A stretch of 64,000 bases of DNA from JBBQZU01 sp038207425 (GTDB taxonomy: Bacteria > Bacteroidota > Bacteroidia > Flavobacteriales_D > Cryomorphaceae). The position numbers and the translations under genes are program-made. This document shows, one piece after another, positions 44,982 through 54,133 of this stretch (its first letter is position 1; each line of letters starts with the position of its first letter). A model generated the notes under the pieces. That model saw nothing but the letters and a program-made list of their open reading frames with translations. It had not been told where the DNA came from and ran no database searches. The stretch lies in assembly GCA_038207425.1 (NCBI GenBank), contig JBBQZU010000012.1:39919-103918 (forward strand), in the 5' to 3' direction.

Positions 44982-45009
44982 CGATACTTTTATGCAGGTT
45001 TCAGACCAA

Positions 45010-45393
45010 TCAGAAGGTGGCTACCTTTACCATTTCGAAATCAATTTCAATAATGGCATCGTAATCTTCGCCGGCTTCGAGCATATCTTCATCATCTTCT
45101 TCGTAGTGCCATTTTACACTTACTGCCTTACCTGATTTTTTGATGTTTTCAAGTTTCTTGAATATATCGAGCAGGCACTTGCTGCTGCTGGTATTGAAAT
45201 ACTCAAGCTGCACAATGATCTGGGTATGCGGAAGTGCATTTGCTGCGTAAGCTTCAACCCAGTCAATCAGTGGTTTGTAAAAATCAATAGAGTTTTCAGG
45301 AATACTTCTGCCCTGAAGCACAAGTTCTCCATTTTCCTTATTAAATTTTACCGTCGGGGTTTTAGGGGTCCCTTCAATCTTTACGTTTTCCAT
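45010..45393 (-). CDS. siaC: SiaC-family regulatory phosphoprotein (DUF1987)
   Basis: A 127-residue DUF1987 protein. TPKTPTVKFNKENGELVLQGRSIPEN, WVEAYAA and LEYFNTSSSKCLLDIFKKLE match the SiaC family. In Pseudomonas SiaC switches partners: unphosphorylated SiaC activates the diguanylate cyclase SiaD and SiaB phosphorylates it. The threonine/serine cluster NTSSSK (residues about 68-73) is the expected phosphorylation region. It starts 8 bases after the SiaB-like kinase gene. No SiaA phosphatase or SiaD cyclase is in the window. Confidence 0.88.
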   Translation of the reverse strand: MENVKIEGTPKTPTVKFNKENGELVLQGRSIPENSIDFYKPLIDWVEAYAANALPHTQIIVQLEYFNTSSSKCLLDIFKKLENIKKSGKAVSVKWHYEEDDEDMLEAGEDYDAIIEIDFEMVKVATF

Positions 45394-45401
45394 ACAATAG
45401 A

Positions 45402-45977
45402 TTAATCTTGCTTTACTTTTACATTTAAACTGAAAAAACTTCTTGATTCGCCGAAAGGAATAAAACCAAACTCGAGCTTCTCTCCGCTTTTGCGCGCTAT
45501 ATCAATCATGCCAAGGCCACCACCACCTTTTTCAGAAAGCTTGCCATCAGCGAGTACTGATTTATACAACTCCTTAATATCCTCACTGCTCATTGCATTG
45601 ATCTCTTCGAGTTTCTGCTTGAGCCAGTCTGCACTGTCATTCAATATAAAGTTGCCGGTTATTACCGAGTAACCGGTTACATTTTTGGCAATCATTATAA
45701 TCACCGAAGGCTGGTCACCCGAACCCATCGACCGCGGTGGTGAATCAATATGGTGATACAAATTCTGCAAGCATTCCACCAAAATACTAAACATCCGCTT
45801 TTTCACTTTCGGGCTTTCGCCAAAACGGTCGAGCTTATTCTCAACTATTTGTAGAATAGAAGTGAGCAAATCGGTAGTTATGTCGCCTTTAAACGAAAGC
45901 ATGATATTCTTTCGCTCCATGGAATCATACATATCAAATATTTCCTGGATTTCTGTCAAGGCTTTTGGTTTTTTCAA
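45402..45977 (-). CDS. siaB: SiaB-family protein kinase
   Basis: A 191-residue SiaB-like protein with a GHKL-type kinase fold. Residues FKGDITTDLLTSILQIVENKL and SILVECLQNLYHH carry the family helices with Glu/Asn expected to bind Mg-ATP, and GGGGLGMIDIARKSG resembles a glycine-rich ATP lid. The start is probably the TTG at 45977, since no ATG precedes the domain. SiaB should phosphorylate the SiaC encoded next. Usually the pair works with SiaA (phosphatase) and SiaD; those must be elsewhere or replaced by other effectors. Confidence 0.85.
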   Translation of the reverse strand: MKKPKALTEIQEIFDMYDSMERKNIMLSFKGDITTDLLTSILQIVENKLDRFGESPKVKKRMFSILVECLQNLYHHIDSPPRSMGSGDQPSVIIMIAKNVTGYSVITGNFILNDSADWLKQKLEEINAMSSEDIKELYKSVLADGKLSEKGGGGLGMIDIARKSGEKLEFGFIPFGESRSFFSLNVKVKQD

Positions 45978-46149
45978 ATTTATGGCAACTGATAGTATCT
46001 TTCATTCAGTTTATCGGCAACATTTCATCATTGTGATGTTAATTACCTGCGCGCAACAAAAAGAGTCGGTTATTGCATACGGCATTGAGCAAAGCATGGC
46101 GTAAATGACTACTTTTGCGCCTTGATTTTTTCAAATTTCATTTTTGCAA

Positions 46150-46887
46150 ATGGCTTTAGATACCTGGTATAAATCGTGGTTTAACACACCTTATTACCAT
46201 TTACTGTACCGCAACCGCGATACGGACGAAGCGGCTGCATTTATAGACACCGTTTTCAAATACCTGCATCCGGCCAAGGGATCAACTGTGCTGGACCTAG
46301 CCTGCGGTAAGGGCCGCCACAGTATCTACATGGCTTCAAAAGGATTTGATGTTACCGGCATTGACCTTTCTGAACAAAATATTGCCCATGCAAACACTTT
46401 CGCACACGACTATCTGCACTTCTTTGTGCACGATATGCTGCTGCCCTTTCGGGAAAATGGGTTCGACTATATATTGAACCTGTTCACCAGCTTTGGATAC
46501 TTCGACTCCGTCCAAGAAAATCTTCAGACGCTACAATCAGCCTGCATCAACCTAAAACCAAAAGGCACCTTTCTTATTGATTTTCTGAACGTGGAGCACG
46601 TAAAATCACACCTTATCGAAAACGAGGAATTAAGCGTGGATGGAGTAGATTTTAAAATAAGCCGTGAAATGTGTCGCGGAAATATTATAAAGCATATCCA
46701 GGTGACCGACCAAGGGCAGACATACCATTTCGAAGAGCGCATCAAAGCACTTTCAAAACAAGATTTTATGGGACTGATGAGCAAGGCCAACTTCACCATA
46801 GATGATATTTTTGGCGATTACCATCTCGCCCAGCACAACGAAAGCAGCTCACCCAGACTAATCCTCATAGCCCGTAAGAAACGATGA
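46150..46887 (+). CDS. class I SAM-dependent methyltransferase
   Basis: A 245-residue methyltransferase. The SAM-binding motif VLDLACGKGRHSIYMA (residues about 48-63) is followed by VTGIDLSEQN and by DYILNLFTSFGYF, typical of the broad class I family. The substrate cannot be assigned. The ATG at 46150 gives an N-terminus (MALDTWYKSWFNTPYYHLLY) that resembles homologs. Its last bases overlap the ZIP transporter start (ATGA at 46884), an apparent two-gene operon. Confidence 0.9.
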   Translation: MALDTWYKSWFNTPYYHLLYRNRDTDEAAAFIDTVFKYLHPAKGSTVLDLACGKGRHSIYMASKGFDVTGIDLSEQNIAHANTFAHDYLHFFVHDMLLPFRENGFDYILNLFTSFGYFDSVQENLQTLQSACINLKPKGTFLIDFLNVEHVKSHLIENEELSVDGVDFKISREMCRGNIIKHIQVTDQGQTYHFEERIKALSKQDFMGLMSKANFTIDDIFGDYHLAQHNESSSPRLILIARKKR

Positions 46888-47612
46888 ATGCTGAATACCT
46901 GATCATTCCTTTTTTGGCCGGGCTTGGTGGCGGCATAGCGGGCATTTTTCTGCATGGCCGCATTACCAAAGATGTGAAGATACTGCTCGCCTTTAGCGGG
47001 GCTTATCTGCTGGCATTGGCGGTTTTGCATCTATTGCCTGACATCTATATGCATTTGGGTCATGATGCAGGTAAGTATATTCTGCTCGGTTTTCTATTGC
47101 AAATGCTTATGGAGTATTTCTCCAAAGGAGTGGAGCATGGGCATGTGCACCACAGCGACCAGCATAGCAAAAGGTTTCCGTTGGGTATATACGTGAGTCT
47201 CTTTCTTCACAGTATGATAGAAGGCATGCCCCTTTCGGGAAACGAAGAAATACTTCACCATGGCCACGACCACCATACCCATGCCCTGCTCACCGGTATA
47301 TCCGTACATAAAATTCCTGAAGCCATAGCACTTGCAGCGCTGCTATACCATTTTTACGAAAGTAAAAAACGCGTACTGCTACTGATACTTCTCTACGCTT
47401 TTGCCACTCCGCTTGGATTGATTCTCAGCCAAACGCTGCTTGTTTCTCTTCCGGAACCTGAAATACTTTATTCAAAAATGCTGGCAGTAGCAGTGGGAAT
47501 TTTTCTGCATGTATCAACCACCATCATTTTCGAAGCCGAAGATCAACATCGTTTTAACTGGAAAAAGACGTTGGCCATACTCTTGGGCCTTGGCCTCGTG
47601 CTTCTCATGTAG
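46884..47612 (+). CDS. ZIP-family divalent metal transporter
   Basis: A 242-residue inner-membrane protein with about eight membrane segments. A histidine-rich loop (HGHVHHSDQHS, then HHGHDHHTH) lies between them, and the family motifs HSMIEGMPL and HKIPEAIALAAL carry the metal-transport histidines and glutamates. ZIP proteins bring zinc, iron or manganese into the cytosol; which metal is not resolved. Translation probably coupled to the methyltransferase. Confidence 0.93.
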   Translation: MNAEYLIIPFLAGLGGGIAGIFLHGRITKDVKILLAFSGAYLLALAVLHLLPDIYMHLGHDAGKYILLGFLLQMLMEYFSKGVEHGHVHHSDQHSKRFPLGIYVSLFLHSMIEGMPLSGNEEILHHGHDHHTHALLTGISVHKIPEAIALAALLYHFYESKKRVLLLILLYAFATPLGLILSQTLLVSLPEPEILYSKMLAVAVGIFLHVSTTIIFEAEDQHRFNWKKTLAILLGLGLVLLM

Positions 47613-47710
47613 ACTTGCTCCTACGCGCTGCGAAACAGTTTTTCAAGCTTCTCTACTACCCGGTGTAACTATGATGTTGTGGTAAAGTTATATTTGTCAA
47701 AAACTAAATC

Positions 47711-48439
47711 ATGAGAGCCATATTGTTATTTGCTGCCCTTTTGCTCGTGGCATGCTCTGACCAAACATTGCAGCGCACCCTTGATGGTGTGCTTGGCCAA
47801 AGCGGTGGAGGCCTCACAACCACCGAAGTGGCATCAGGCCTCAAAGAAGCGCTTGTGGTGGGCGCACAAAACTCGGTGAACTTCGCTTCGGTAAGGGATG
47901 GGTTCTATAAAAACCCTTCGCTCTTTATCCCATTTCCCGAAGAGGCACAAAAGGTAAAAACAACCGCCATGAATCTCGGGCTCTCAGGGCAGGTGAATAA
48001 ATTTGAAGAAACCCTGAACCGCGCAGCAGAAGAAGCGGTAAAGCAGGCCACACCCATTTTGGTAAACGCCATAACTTCCATGTCCATCGAAGATGCATTC
48101 GGGCTGCTGAAGGGCGGTGAAAATGCAGCTACGAATTATTTGAGAAACAAAACTGAAGTATCCCTGCTTCAGGCTTTTCAGCCAAAAGTGCAAGAAGCTG
48201 TAGACAAGGTAGAGCTTACAAAATACTGGAACCCCTTGGCAAGTGCCTATAATACTGCAAGCACATTTACCGGAGGGCAGGCTGTGAATCCCGACCTTAC
48301 GAAGTACGTTACCGACCACGCAATGGATGGCTTGTTTTTGCTCATCACCAAGGAAGAAGCAAGCATACGTAAAGATCCTGCGGCACGTGTGAGCGATTTG
48401 CTCAAAAAGGTTTTCGGGTCGGCTGAGGCCAAGCCTTGA
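47711..48439 (+). CDS. DUF4197 lipoprotein
   Basis: A 242-residue helical lipoprotein (lipobox LVAC, Cys15). The DUF4197 core is clear: EVASGLKEALVVGAQNSV, YKNPSLFIPFPEEAQKV, and ITSMSIEDAFGLLKGGENAATNY. The family is common in Gammaproteobacteria and Bacteroidota and its role is unknown. It stands alone, with no overlapping neighbours. Confidence 0.92.
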   Translation: MRAILLFAALLLVACSDQTLQRTLDGVLGQSGGGLTTTEVASGLKEALVVGAQNSVNFASVRDGFYKNPSLFIPFPEEAQKVKTTAMNLGLSGQVNKFEETLNRAAEEAVKQATPILVNAITSMSIEDAFGLLKGGENAATNYLRNKTEVSLLQAFQPKVQEAVDKVELTKYWNPLASAYNTASTFTGGQAVNPDLTKYVTDHAMDGLFLLITKEEASIRKDPAARVSDLLKKVFGSAEAKP

Positions 48440-48469
48440 GTTCTGGTCATTGCCTTTCGGCGAAAGCTC

Positions 48470-50033
48470 TTAAAACTGAATGGCAACCCCTGCAGTGATA
48501 AACCTGGGCAGGCCCACCCGGATTCCTTGCGGACAGCGCGATGCCATATAGCGCTCATCAAGCATATTTTTGCACGAAAGTGAGAAGGTGGTTTTCCATT
48601 TTGAAACGCTGTAGCGCGCGGTACCATCTAGCAGGAAGTACGAAGGAATAAGGCCATTAAGTCCGTCGGGGGTTGGTGTTACAGTATTGAGCTCATCAGC
48701 AAATTGCTTGGATATGCAGGTGCCCGTAAGCCTCAGTCCAAAACCGCTGCTTGTCTCAAAAGTCAAAGCTGAAGAGAGCAGCCATTCCGGAGCATAAGGG
48801 GTTCGGTTGCCTTGTATATTGCTGATGTCATCGCCGGCGTCAATAAACCTGTCGCTCTTGAAGTGTGCGTCAATGTGGGTAGCATTCACATCAAGATCGA
48901 GGCGGAAGGTAGCCGTAGACAGATGTACGCAACTCAGTATTGGCATTAAATCTCACCCTGTGTGTGGCGCATAAAGAATTGCGGCTTAGATCGAGCCTGT
49001 CATCAGGAGCCATGCGCACAAAATCCTGTCCGCCGGCATCATACATTGTTTGCGTAAGCCCAACATAAGTACTATTGGATGCTTCGTTATATACGCCCAA
49101 TTTCAGGCCAAGGGATGATTTTTCGCTCAGCTCGAACCTGAATTTTGCCGTAAGGTCATTCAGGCGGAATGATGTGCCGACTATATCGTCAGCTTGTTTG
49201 CGGAGGTAGCTTACCTGCACACCAGTATTTCCATAAGTGTTGCTGTAGCTCATCAAACCCGAAAAATATCCGCCCTGTCCGCCTTGCAGCGTCACGTTTA
49301 CTTCTTCGTCGGCAGGTGGATCTGCGGTAATATAATTTACCACACCACCTATGGTACGCGGTCCATAAGCAATCTGCCCTGCACCTTTCACCACCTCTGC
49401 GCCGGCCATGCGTTCCATGGCGAGGGTATAGTACATTTCGGGCTCACCATGGGGATTCAGTGTCACGGGTACACCATCTTCGGGCACAAGCACTGAGCGG
49501 CTGCGGTCGGGGTTGAGCCCGCGAATGCCTGTATTCGTCCGCAAGCCCGCCCCTTCTTCATCAACCACATGAACGCCTGTAACCCGGCGAAATACTTCAT
49601 TGCCACTAACAGGTGCAAGAAGATTCATTTCGCGCTGATCAATCTTGGCTGCGCTGCCAGGCAACTGCTGTAAAGAGCTGTTGCGCACCCCTAATACTTC
49701 TATCTGTGGTATGGAATATCGGGCATCAGCCAGGGTGATCTTCAGGGTGGTACTTTCGCCGCTACTCACAATTACCAATTCGGTATACATTTCAAAACCA
49801 ACTGCGCTTACGGTTATGGAATAGTCGCCCTGACCTAAACCGCTAAGCGTAAAATTGCCTGCCATATCGGTAGCCGTGCCCAGGCCTTTATCAGCCAAAT
49901 CCACATTTGCGAAAGCAATAGGTATTTGCGACTTATCAACCACCTGTCCGCGTATGGATACAGCCGACATCTGGGCGCACACCTGTGTGCTCAAAGCACA
50001 ACCAATCAGCATAATTTGGGCAAACCGTTTCAT
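48470..50033 (-). pseudogene. FecA-like TonB-dependent receptor with internal deletion and frameshift
   Basis: The 5' part (from ATG 50033 to a stop at 48891) encodes a signal peptide, a carboxypeptidase-like regulatory domain (residues 25-110), a plug domain with RVTGVHVVDEEGAGLRTNTGIRG, GVPVTLNPHGEPEMYY and IGGVVNYITADPP, and the first beta strands up to NTELRTSVYGY. The 3' part (48470-48946 in another frame) encodes the last strands: APEWLLSSALTFE, GLRLTGTCISKQFADE, NMLDERYMASRCPQGIRVGLPRF. Intact receptors of this kind are roughly 750-800 residues. Here about 530 codons remain, so about 220-250 codons of barrel are missing near 48915. The breakpoint also shifts the frame. A working receptor is unlikely; misassembly is the alternative. 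Confidence 0.8.
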
Positions 50034-50176
50034 TCTATTCTTATTTAGACCCGTTCTTGATAGCGTTGGCAAATGTATACTGAGGTTACATCGTACCCGA
50101 TACCCGAAAAATGGTATTTTAAAGAAATTCCGGAATTACCAACGCGCTCAGAATATTATATCTTGGCTGCGTGAAA

Positions 50177-51070
50177 ATGTCAAATGTCCATCATGCGAAA
50201 GCCATTGCACCATCAGAACTGGTGCTAAACCCTGACCTCTCAGTATACCACCTGGGCTTGCACCCCTCGCAGGTAGCAGATACCATTATAGTGGTGGGCG
50301 ATCAGCATAGAGTTCCACTTATTTCAAACCAGTTTGAAAAGGTAGAAGACAAAGTACAAAACAGAGAATTCTGCACGCATACCGGCACATACAAGGGCAA
50401 GCGAATTACAGCCCTGAGCACGGGCATAGGTGTAGACAATGTAGATATAGTAATGAACGAGCTCGACGCGCTGGTGAATATTGATTTAGTAGCCCGTGAA
50501 ATAAAACCCCTGCATACTTCACTTCGCATAGTGCGGCTTGGCACAAGCGGGGCCCTCAGCTCTGATATTCCTGTGGGCAGCTTCGTGCACTCGCGCTATG
50601 CTATAGGCCTTGACGGAGTATTGCACTACTACGATGCGCAATATGATGATGATGAGCTGCAACTCACCGAAGCTTTTCGCAAACATACCAACTGGGAGCT
50701 CAGCGGCATTGCGCCATACTCGGTGCGCAGCGACGAAGCACTGGGGCAGTATTTTCAGGAAGGATACTACCAGGGCATTACCATTACGGCATGCGGATTT
50801 TACGGGCCACAGGGGCGTATGCTTAGACTGCCCGTTGCGCTTGCGGGCCTCAACGACGCCATGAGCACAATGCGCTTTCGGGGCATACCCATTGCCAACT
50901 ATGAAATGGAGAGCTCAGCACTTTTTGGCCTGGGTGCAATGATGGGGCATGCCTGCACCACGGTATGCACGGTAGTAGCCAACAGAATGCGAAATGAGTT
51001 TTTGGCTGACCACCATACTCCTATAGAGAAGCTTATTAAGCAGGTGCTTGACTGCCTTTCGGGCCATTAA
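50177..51070 (+). CDS. uridine phosphorylase-like nucleoside phosphorylase
   Basis: A 297-residue cytosolic enzyme splitting nucleosides with phosphate. LGLHPSQVADTIIVVGDQHRV near the start, GIGVDNVDIVMNELDAL, RLGTSGALSSDIPVGS and NYEMESSALFGLGAMMGH match the nucleoside phosphorylase family, with the base- and ribose-binding region NYEMES. The ATG at 50177 is preferred over a GTG six bases upstream. Uridine is the most likely base, but some members act on other pyrimidines. No nucleoside operon partners are adjacent. Confidence 0.88.
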   Translation: MSNVHHAKAIAPSELVLNPDLSVYHLGLHPSQVADTIIVVGDQHRVPLISNQFEKVEDKVQNREFCTHTGTYKGKRITALSTGIGVDNVDIVMNELDALVNIDLVAREIKPLHTSLRIVRLGTSGALSSDIPVGSFVHSRYAIGLDGVLHYYDAQYDDDELQLTEAFRKHTNWELSGIAPYSVRSDEALGQYFQEGYYQGITITACGFYGPQGRMLRLPVALAGLNDAMSTMRFRGIPIANYEMESSALFGLGAMMGHACTTVCTVVANRMRNEFLADHHTPIEKLIKQVLDCLSGH

Positions 51071-51162
51071 CATCAGCCTGCTTATAATTAGGAAAGTTTG
51101 CTGAATCGAGTGCCCTGACAGCAGGTATTTTTAGTGCACAACAAACACGTACCCCAAAGCGT

Positions 51163-52065
51163 ATGAATGGTGCGATGACAAGCAGCGAACTCGAAGCCCT
51201 ACTCAACCTTATTGACGACCCTGATGAGCATATATACCTTCAGGTGAAAGAGCGTATCCTCTCATGCGGTGAAGAAATAATACCCCGGCTGGAAAATATG
51301 TGGGAGGTGAGCAGTTTCGGGCATTTGTTTCAGCAGCGAATTGAAGACATCATTCACTCCATACAATTCGAATCGGTGTACAAGGCGCTTGAGCGATGGA
51401 ACCGCAATGGCGCGAAAGACCTATTTGAAGGCAGCCTGCTTGTAGCGCGTTACCAATATCCCGACCTTGATGAAGCGGCAGTGCGGTCGGCCCTTGCCAA
51501 GCTGCGCCATGATATTTGGCTGGAGCTGAATGATGAACTTACCGCTTTTGAAAAAGTGAAAGTGATCAATCATATCCTGTATGAAGTGCATGGCTTTCGC
51601 GGAAATAAAAAGAACTACCACGCCGCTCAGAATTCATACATCAACAGCGTGCTCGAAACCAAGAAGGGCAATCCGCTAAGTCTTAGTATTGTCTACATCG
51701 TTTTGGCAGAAAGCCTTGGCATTCCCGTTTATGGAGTCAATCTGCCAAACCACTTTATACTCGCCTACGCTGATGAGTTCAACATAATGCGGTACATTGA
51801 AAACCCGACTGAATCAGGCAAAACAGAAACAGATGTCCTTTTTTATATCAATGCTTTTACAAGCGGCACCATTGTGCACCGAAGTGAGATAACTACCTAT
51901 CTCGAGCAGATTAAGGAGCCACAACTCGATGAGTACTACTCGCCCTGCGAACACAAAACCATTATAAAGCGGTTGCTGAACAACCTTATTTTTTCATACG
52001 ACCGACTCGGTTATCCCGATAAGGTTGATGAGCTGAAAAAATTAAGCGAAGCCCTGAACGGTTGA
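51163..52065 (+). CDS. SirB1-family transglutaminase-like protein
   Basis: A 300-residue protein of the SirB1 family: an N-terminal helical segment with EALLNLIDDPDEHIYLQVKERIL, then a transglutaminase-like core with FRGNKKNYHAAQNSYINSVLETKKGNPLSLSIVYIVLAESLGIP and NLPNHFILAY. The cysteine normally nucleophilic in transglutaminases is not present at the expected place (NPLSLSIVY), so it is probably non-catalytic, as in other SirB1 proteins. Role unknown. ATG at 51163; a later ATG four residues downstream is possible. Confidence 0.85.
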   Translation: MNGAMTSSELEALLNLIDDPDEHIYLQVKERILSCGEEIIPRLENMWEVSSFGHLFQQRIEDIIHSIQFESVYKALERWNRNGAKDLFEGSLLVARYQYPDLDEAAVRSALAKLRHDIWLELNDELTAFEKVKVINHILYEVHGFRGNKKNYHAAQNSYINSVLETKKGNPLSLSIVYIVLAESLGIPVYGVNLPNHFILAYADEFNIMRYIENPTESGKTETDVLFYINAFTSGTIVHRSEITTYLEQIKEPQLDEYYSPCEHKTIIKRLLNNLIFSYDRLGYPDKVDELKKLSEALNG

Positions 52066-52184
52066 TCAGAATACAATTCATTAGCATGGGCACCAGGTAA
52101 ATCATGTTTCATTGTGCCTGCATTAAAATTTTAGCATAGCATTGAATTCCCCTGCGGCGCTTACGAGCAAGTCGCAATCATATC

Positions 52185-52202
52185 CCACGGTTGAAACCGT
52201 GG
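52185..52202. repeat. REP-like palindrome
   Basis: CCACGGTT and AACCGTGG form an 8-bp stem around GA. This CCCACGGTTGAAACCGTGG type of palindrome recurs in intergenic REP elements of Bacteroidota associated with REP-associated tyrosine transposases. Only one copy is seen in this window and no such transposase is present. The flank 52211-52250 shows nothing else recognisable. Confidence 0.5.
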
Positions 52203-52288
52203 ACTACCCATATTCAGCCTTGACGGGGTTGTCGGCTCGAGAGAGATTTACCTTCGAAGTGTGAAAAGCCCTCAACAGGAAAACTCAT

Positions 52289-52311
52289 CCAAGACCCAAG
52301 TCCCCCAACCC
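52289..52311 (-). other. G-rich element related to 22482-22503
   Basis: On the minus strand the region reads GGG-TT-GGGGG-ACTT-GGG-TCTT-GG. It shares the GGGTCTTGG word (reverse complement) with the G-quadruplex motif after the usp gene. The fourth run is only two Gs. It lies 17 bases beyond the stop of the sugar transferase gene. Confidence 0.5.
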
Positions 52312-52328
52312 AGTATGGTAAAACAAGA

Positions 52329-52919
52329 CTAGAGGAAAATTCTTCCAATGGTAAGGCCGATTATTTTCAGGTCTTCTATAAAACTTCGCTGCGCCATATA
52401 TTCAAGATTCAGCGAAAGCTTGGCGGGCATTACCTCAGCGATGTAAGTCGCTTTTGGGTTAGCACTGGCAGCCAGTAGTTCACTTTCGTGAAAATATTTC
52501 AATGATGCATAGTCAGTGATGCCCGGCCTTATATTGAGCACCTGCCTTTGTTCTTCTGAATAAAGGGCAACAAATTCGGGCACTTCAGGTCTCGGCCCTA
52601 CCAGGCTCATATCGCCAAAAAGCACATTGAGCAACTGGGGAAGTTCATCGAGCTTATACTTTCGCAAAAAATAACCCATGCCGGTGATGCGCGGGTCTCG
52701 GCTGCCTATGGTCAGTTTGCCGGCGCTTTCGGACTGTGGCCGCATGGTGCGAAATTTATACAAACCGAAATAAATGCCATCCTTGCCTACTCTGGTTTGC
52801 ACAAAAAATGCCCCTCCGCGCGAATCTGCTATAATGGCCACAACGATAATGAGCAATAAAGGGCTCAGCACCACTATACCTGCAAAAGCTGCAAGGCGGT
52901 CAAAGAGAAATTTCAACAT
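52329..52919 (-). CDS. short sugar-1-phosphate transferase (PglC-like)
   Basis: A 196-residue monotopic phosphoglycosyl transferase that loads the first sugar-phosphate onto undecaprenyl phosphate for glycan assembly. It has one N-terminal hydrophobic segment (FAGIVVLSPLLLIIVVAII). The catalytic core has YKFRTMRPQ, LRKYKLDELPQLLNVL, GDMSLVGPRPE and IRPGITDYASL. It lacks the long N-terminal membrane domain of WcaJ-type enzymes, so it is the minimal PglC form. Its ATG overlaps the aminotransferase stop (ATGA). The pair resembles PglC with PglE in N-glycosylation pathways. Confidence 0.9.
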   Translation of the reverse strand: MLKFLFDRLAAFAGIVVLSPLLLIIVVAIIADSRGGAFFVQTRVGKDGIYFGLYKFRTMRPQSESAGKLTIGSRDPRITGMGYFLRKYKLDELPQLLNVLFGDMSLVGPRPEVPEFVALYSEEQRQVLNIRPGITDYASLKYFHESELLAASANPKATYIAEVMPAKLSLNLEYMAQRSFIEDLKIIGLTIGRIFL

Positions 52920-54133
52920 CAGCTCATGACCATTTGTACGGCTCCGGCCACAGCATTCACTACTTCCACTACCTGATCGTCGGTGAGGTTGTAGAAAAGT
53001 GGAAGGCTTATTTCATTGGCATAATGCGCGTAGGCATTGGGATAATGTGCCATATCGTAGCCCAGATTGCGGTATGCCGTAAGCATAGGCAGGGGAATAA
53101 AGTGCACATTAACCGCAACATCCCTGTTGGCAATTTCTTGTATAATGGCATCGCGCTGCGCTTCTGTAGAACCTGCTATCCGAAGTTGATAGAGGTGGTA
53201 AGAGCTTTCTGTTTCTCTATCGGCAAATGCTGGTGTGATCGCCCAAGAGTATTTGGCGAAAGCCGCGCTGTACAAATCGCAAATCGCTCGCCTACGCGGA
53301 ATGGTTTCGGCATTATACCTGCCTAGTTCTACCAGCCCTATGGCAGCTTGTAAGTCTGTCATATTGCATTTATAACCCGGGGCTATAACGTCGTACCGCC
53401 ATGCACCTTTCTGGGTTTTGGCCAGGGCATCTTTATTCTGACCGTGCAGGCTCATGGTGGTAAGCCATTTGTAGGCTTCGTCATGATCAAAAGGTTCAGG
53501 AAGGTTTAAGCAAATGCACCCCCCTTCGGCAGTGGTTAAATTCTTCACTGCGTGAAATGAAAATCCCGTAACATCGGCAATACTTCCCAATGGGCGACCA
53601 TTGTACGCCGCCCCGAAACCGTGGGCTGAATCGGCAGCCAGTAATATGCGCCCCAGTGTGCGCTGTATTTCGTTGTCGTGGTTAAACATGCGTTTCAGTT
53701 CAGGGTCGTGTACTAGAGCAATCAAGGCATCGTAGTCGCAAGGTGTGCCGGCAATATCAACTGGAATGATCACTTTTGTGCGGTTGCTAACTGCTGCTCT
53801 TACTTTAGCAGGATCGAGGTTAAAACCATCCTTCATACAATCTACCATTACCGGAGTGGCGCCACAGTGCAACACTACATTTGCCGTAGCGCAATAGGTA
53901 TAGGCAGGAATAATCACTTCATCGCCCGGGCCAATGCCAAACCAGCGCAGGGCAAGTTCAAGGCCTGCTGTTGCCGAACCGAAACATACTGTAGTCTTTG
54001 CTCCGGTATAGGCTGATATTTCCTTCTCGAATTTTTTGGTGCGCGGGCCTGTTGTGATCCACCCAGAGCGCAGGGCGAGGGTAACTTCGTCAATAATTAA
54101 CTGGTCAATACGCGGTGGTGAAAAAGGAATCAT
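52919..54133 (-). CDS. DegT/DnrJ/EryC1 sugar aminotransferase
   Basis: A 404-residue PLP enzyme that transfers an amino group to a nucleotide keto-sugar. IPFSPPRIDQLIIDEV, SGWITTGPRTKKFEKE, PAYTYCATANVV, ADSAHGFGA, and the PLP lysine in FSFHAVKNLTTAEGG are characteristic. The ATG at 54133 gives the family N-terminus. With the PglC-like enzyme it could make an amino-sugar such as bacillosamine or a related compound, though the remaining synthesis and glycosyltransferase genes are absent. Confidence 0.93.
   Translation of the reverse strand: MIPFSPPRIDQLIIDEVTLALRSGWITTGPRTKKFEKEISAYTGAKTTVCFGSATAGLELALRWFGIGPGDEVIIPAYTYCATANVVLHCGATPVMVDCMKDGFNLDPAKVRAAVSNRTKVIIPVDIAGTPCDYDALIALVHDPELKRMFNHDNEIQRTLGRILLAADSAHGFGAAYNGRPLGSIADVTGFSFHAVKNLTTAEGGCICLNLPEPFDHDEAYKWLTTMSLHGQNKDALAKTQKGAWRYDVIAPGYKCNMTDLQAAIGLVELGRYNAETIPRRRAICDLYSAAFAKYSWAITPAFADRETESSYHLYQLRIAGSTEAQRDAIIQEIANRDVAVNVHFIPLPMLTAYRNLGYDMAHYPNAYAHYANEISLPLFYNLTDDQVVEVVNAVAGAVQMVMS

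Noticed and set aside
48470..48946. Independent 158-residue outer-membrane protein
   Set aside because: The sequence is the C-terminal barrel end of a TonB receptor, and the N-terminal part is directly upstream in another frame.
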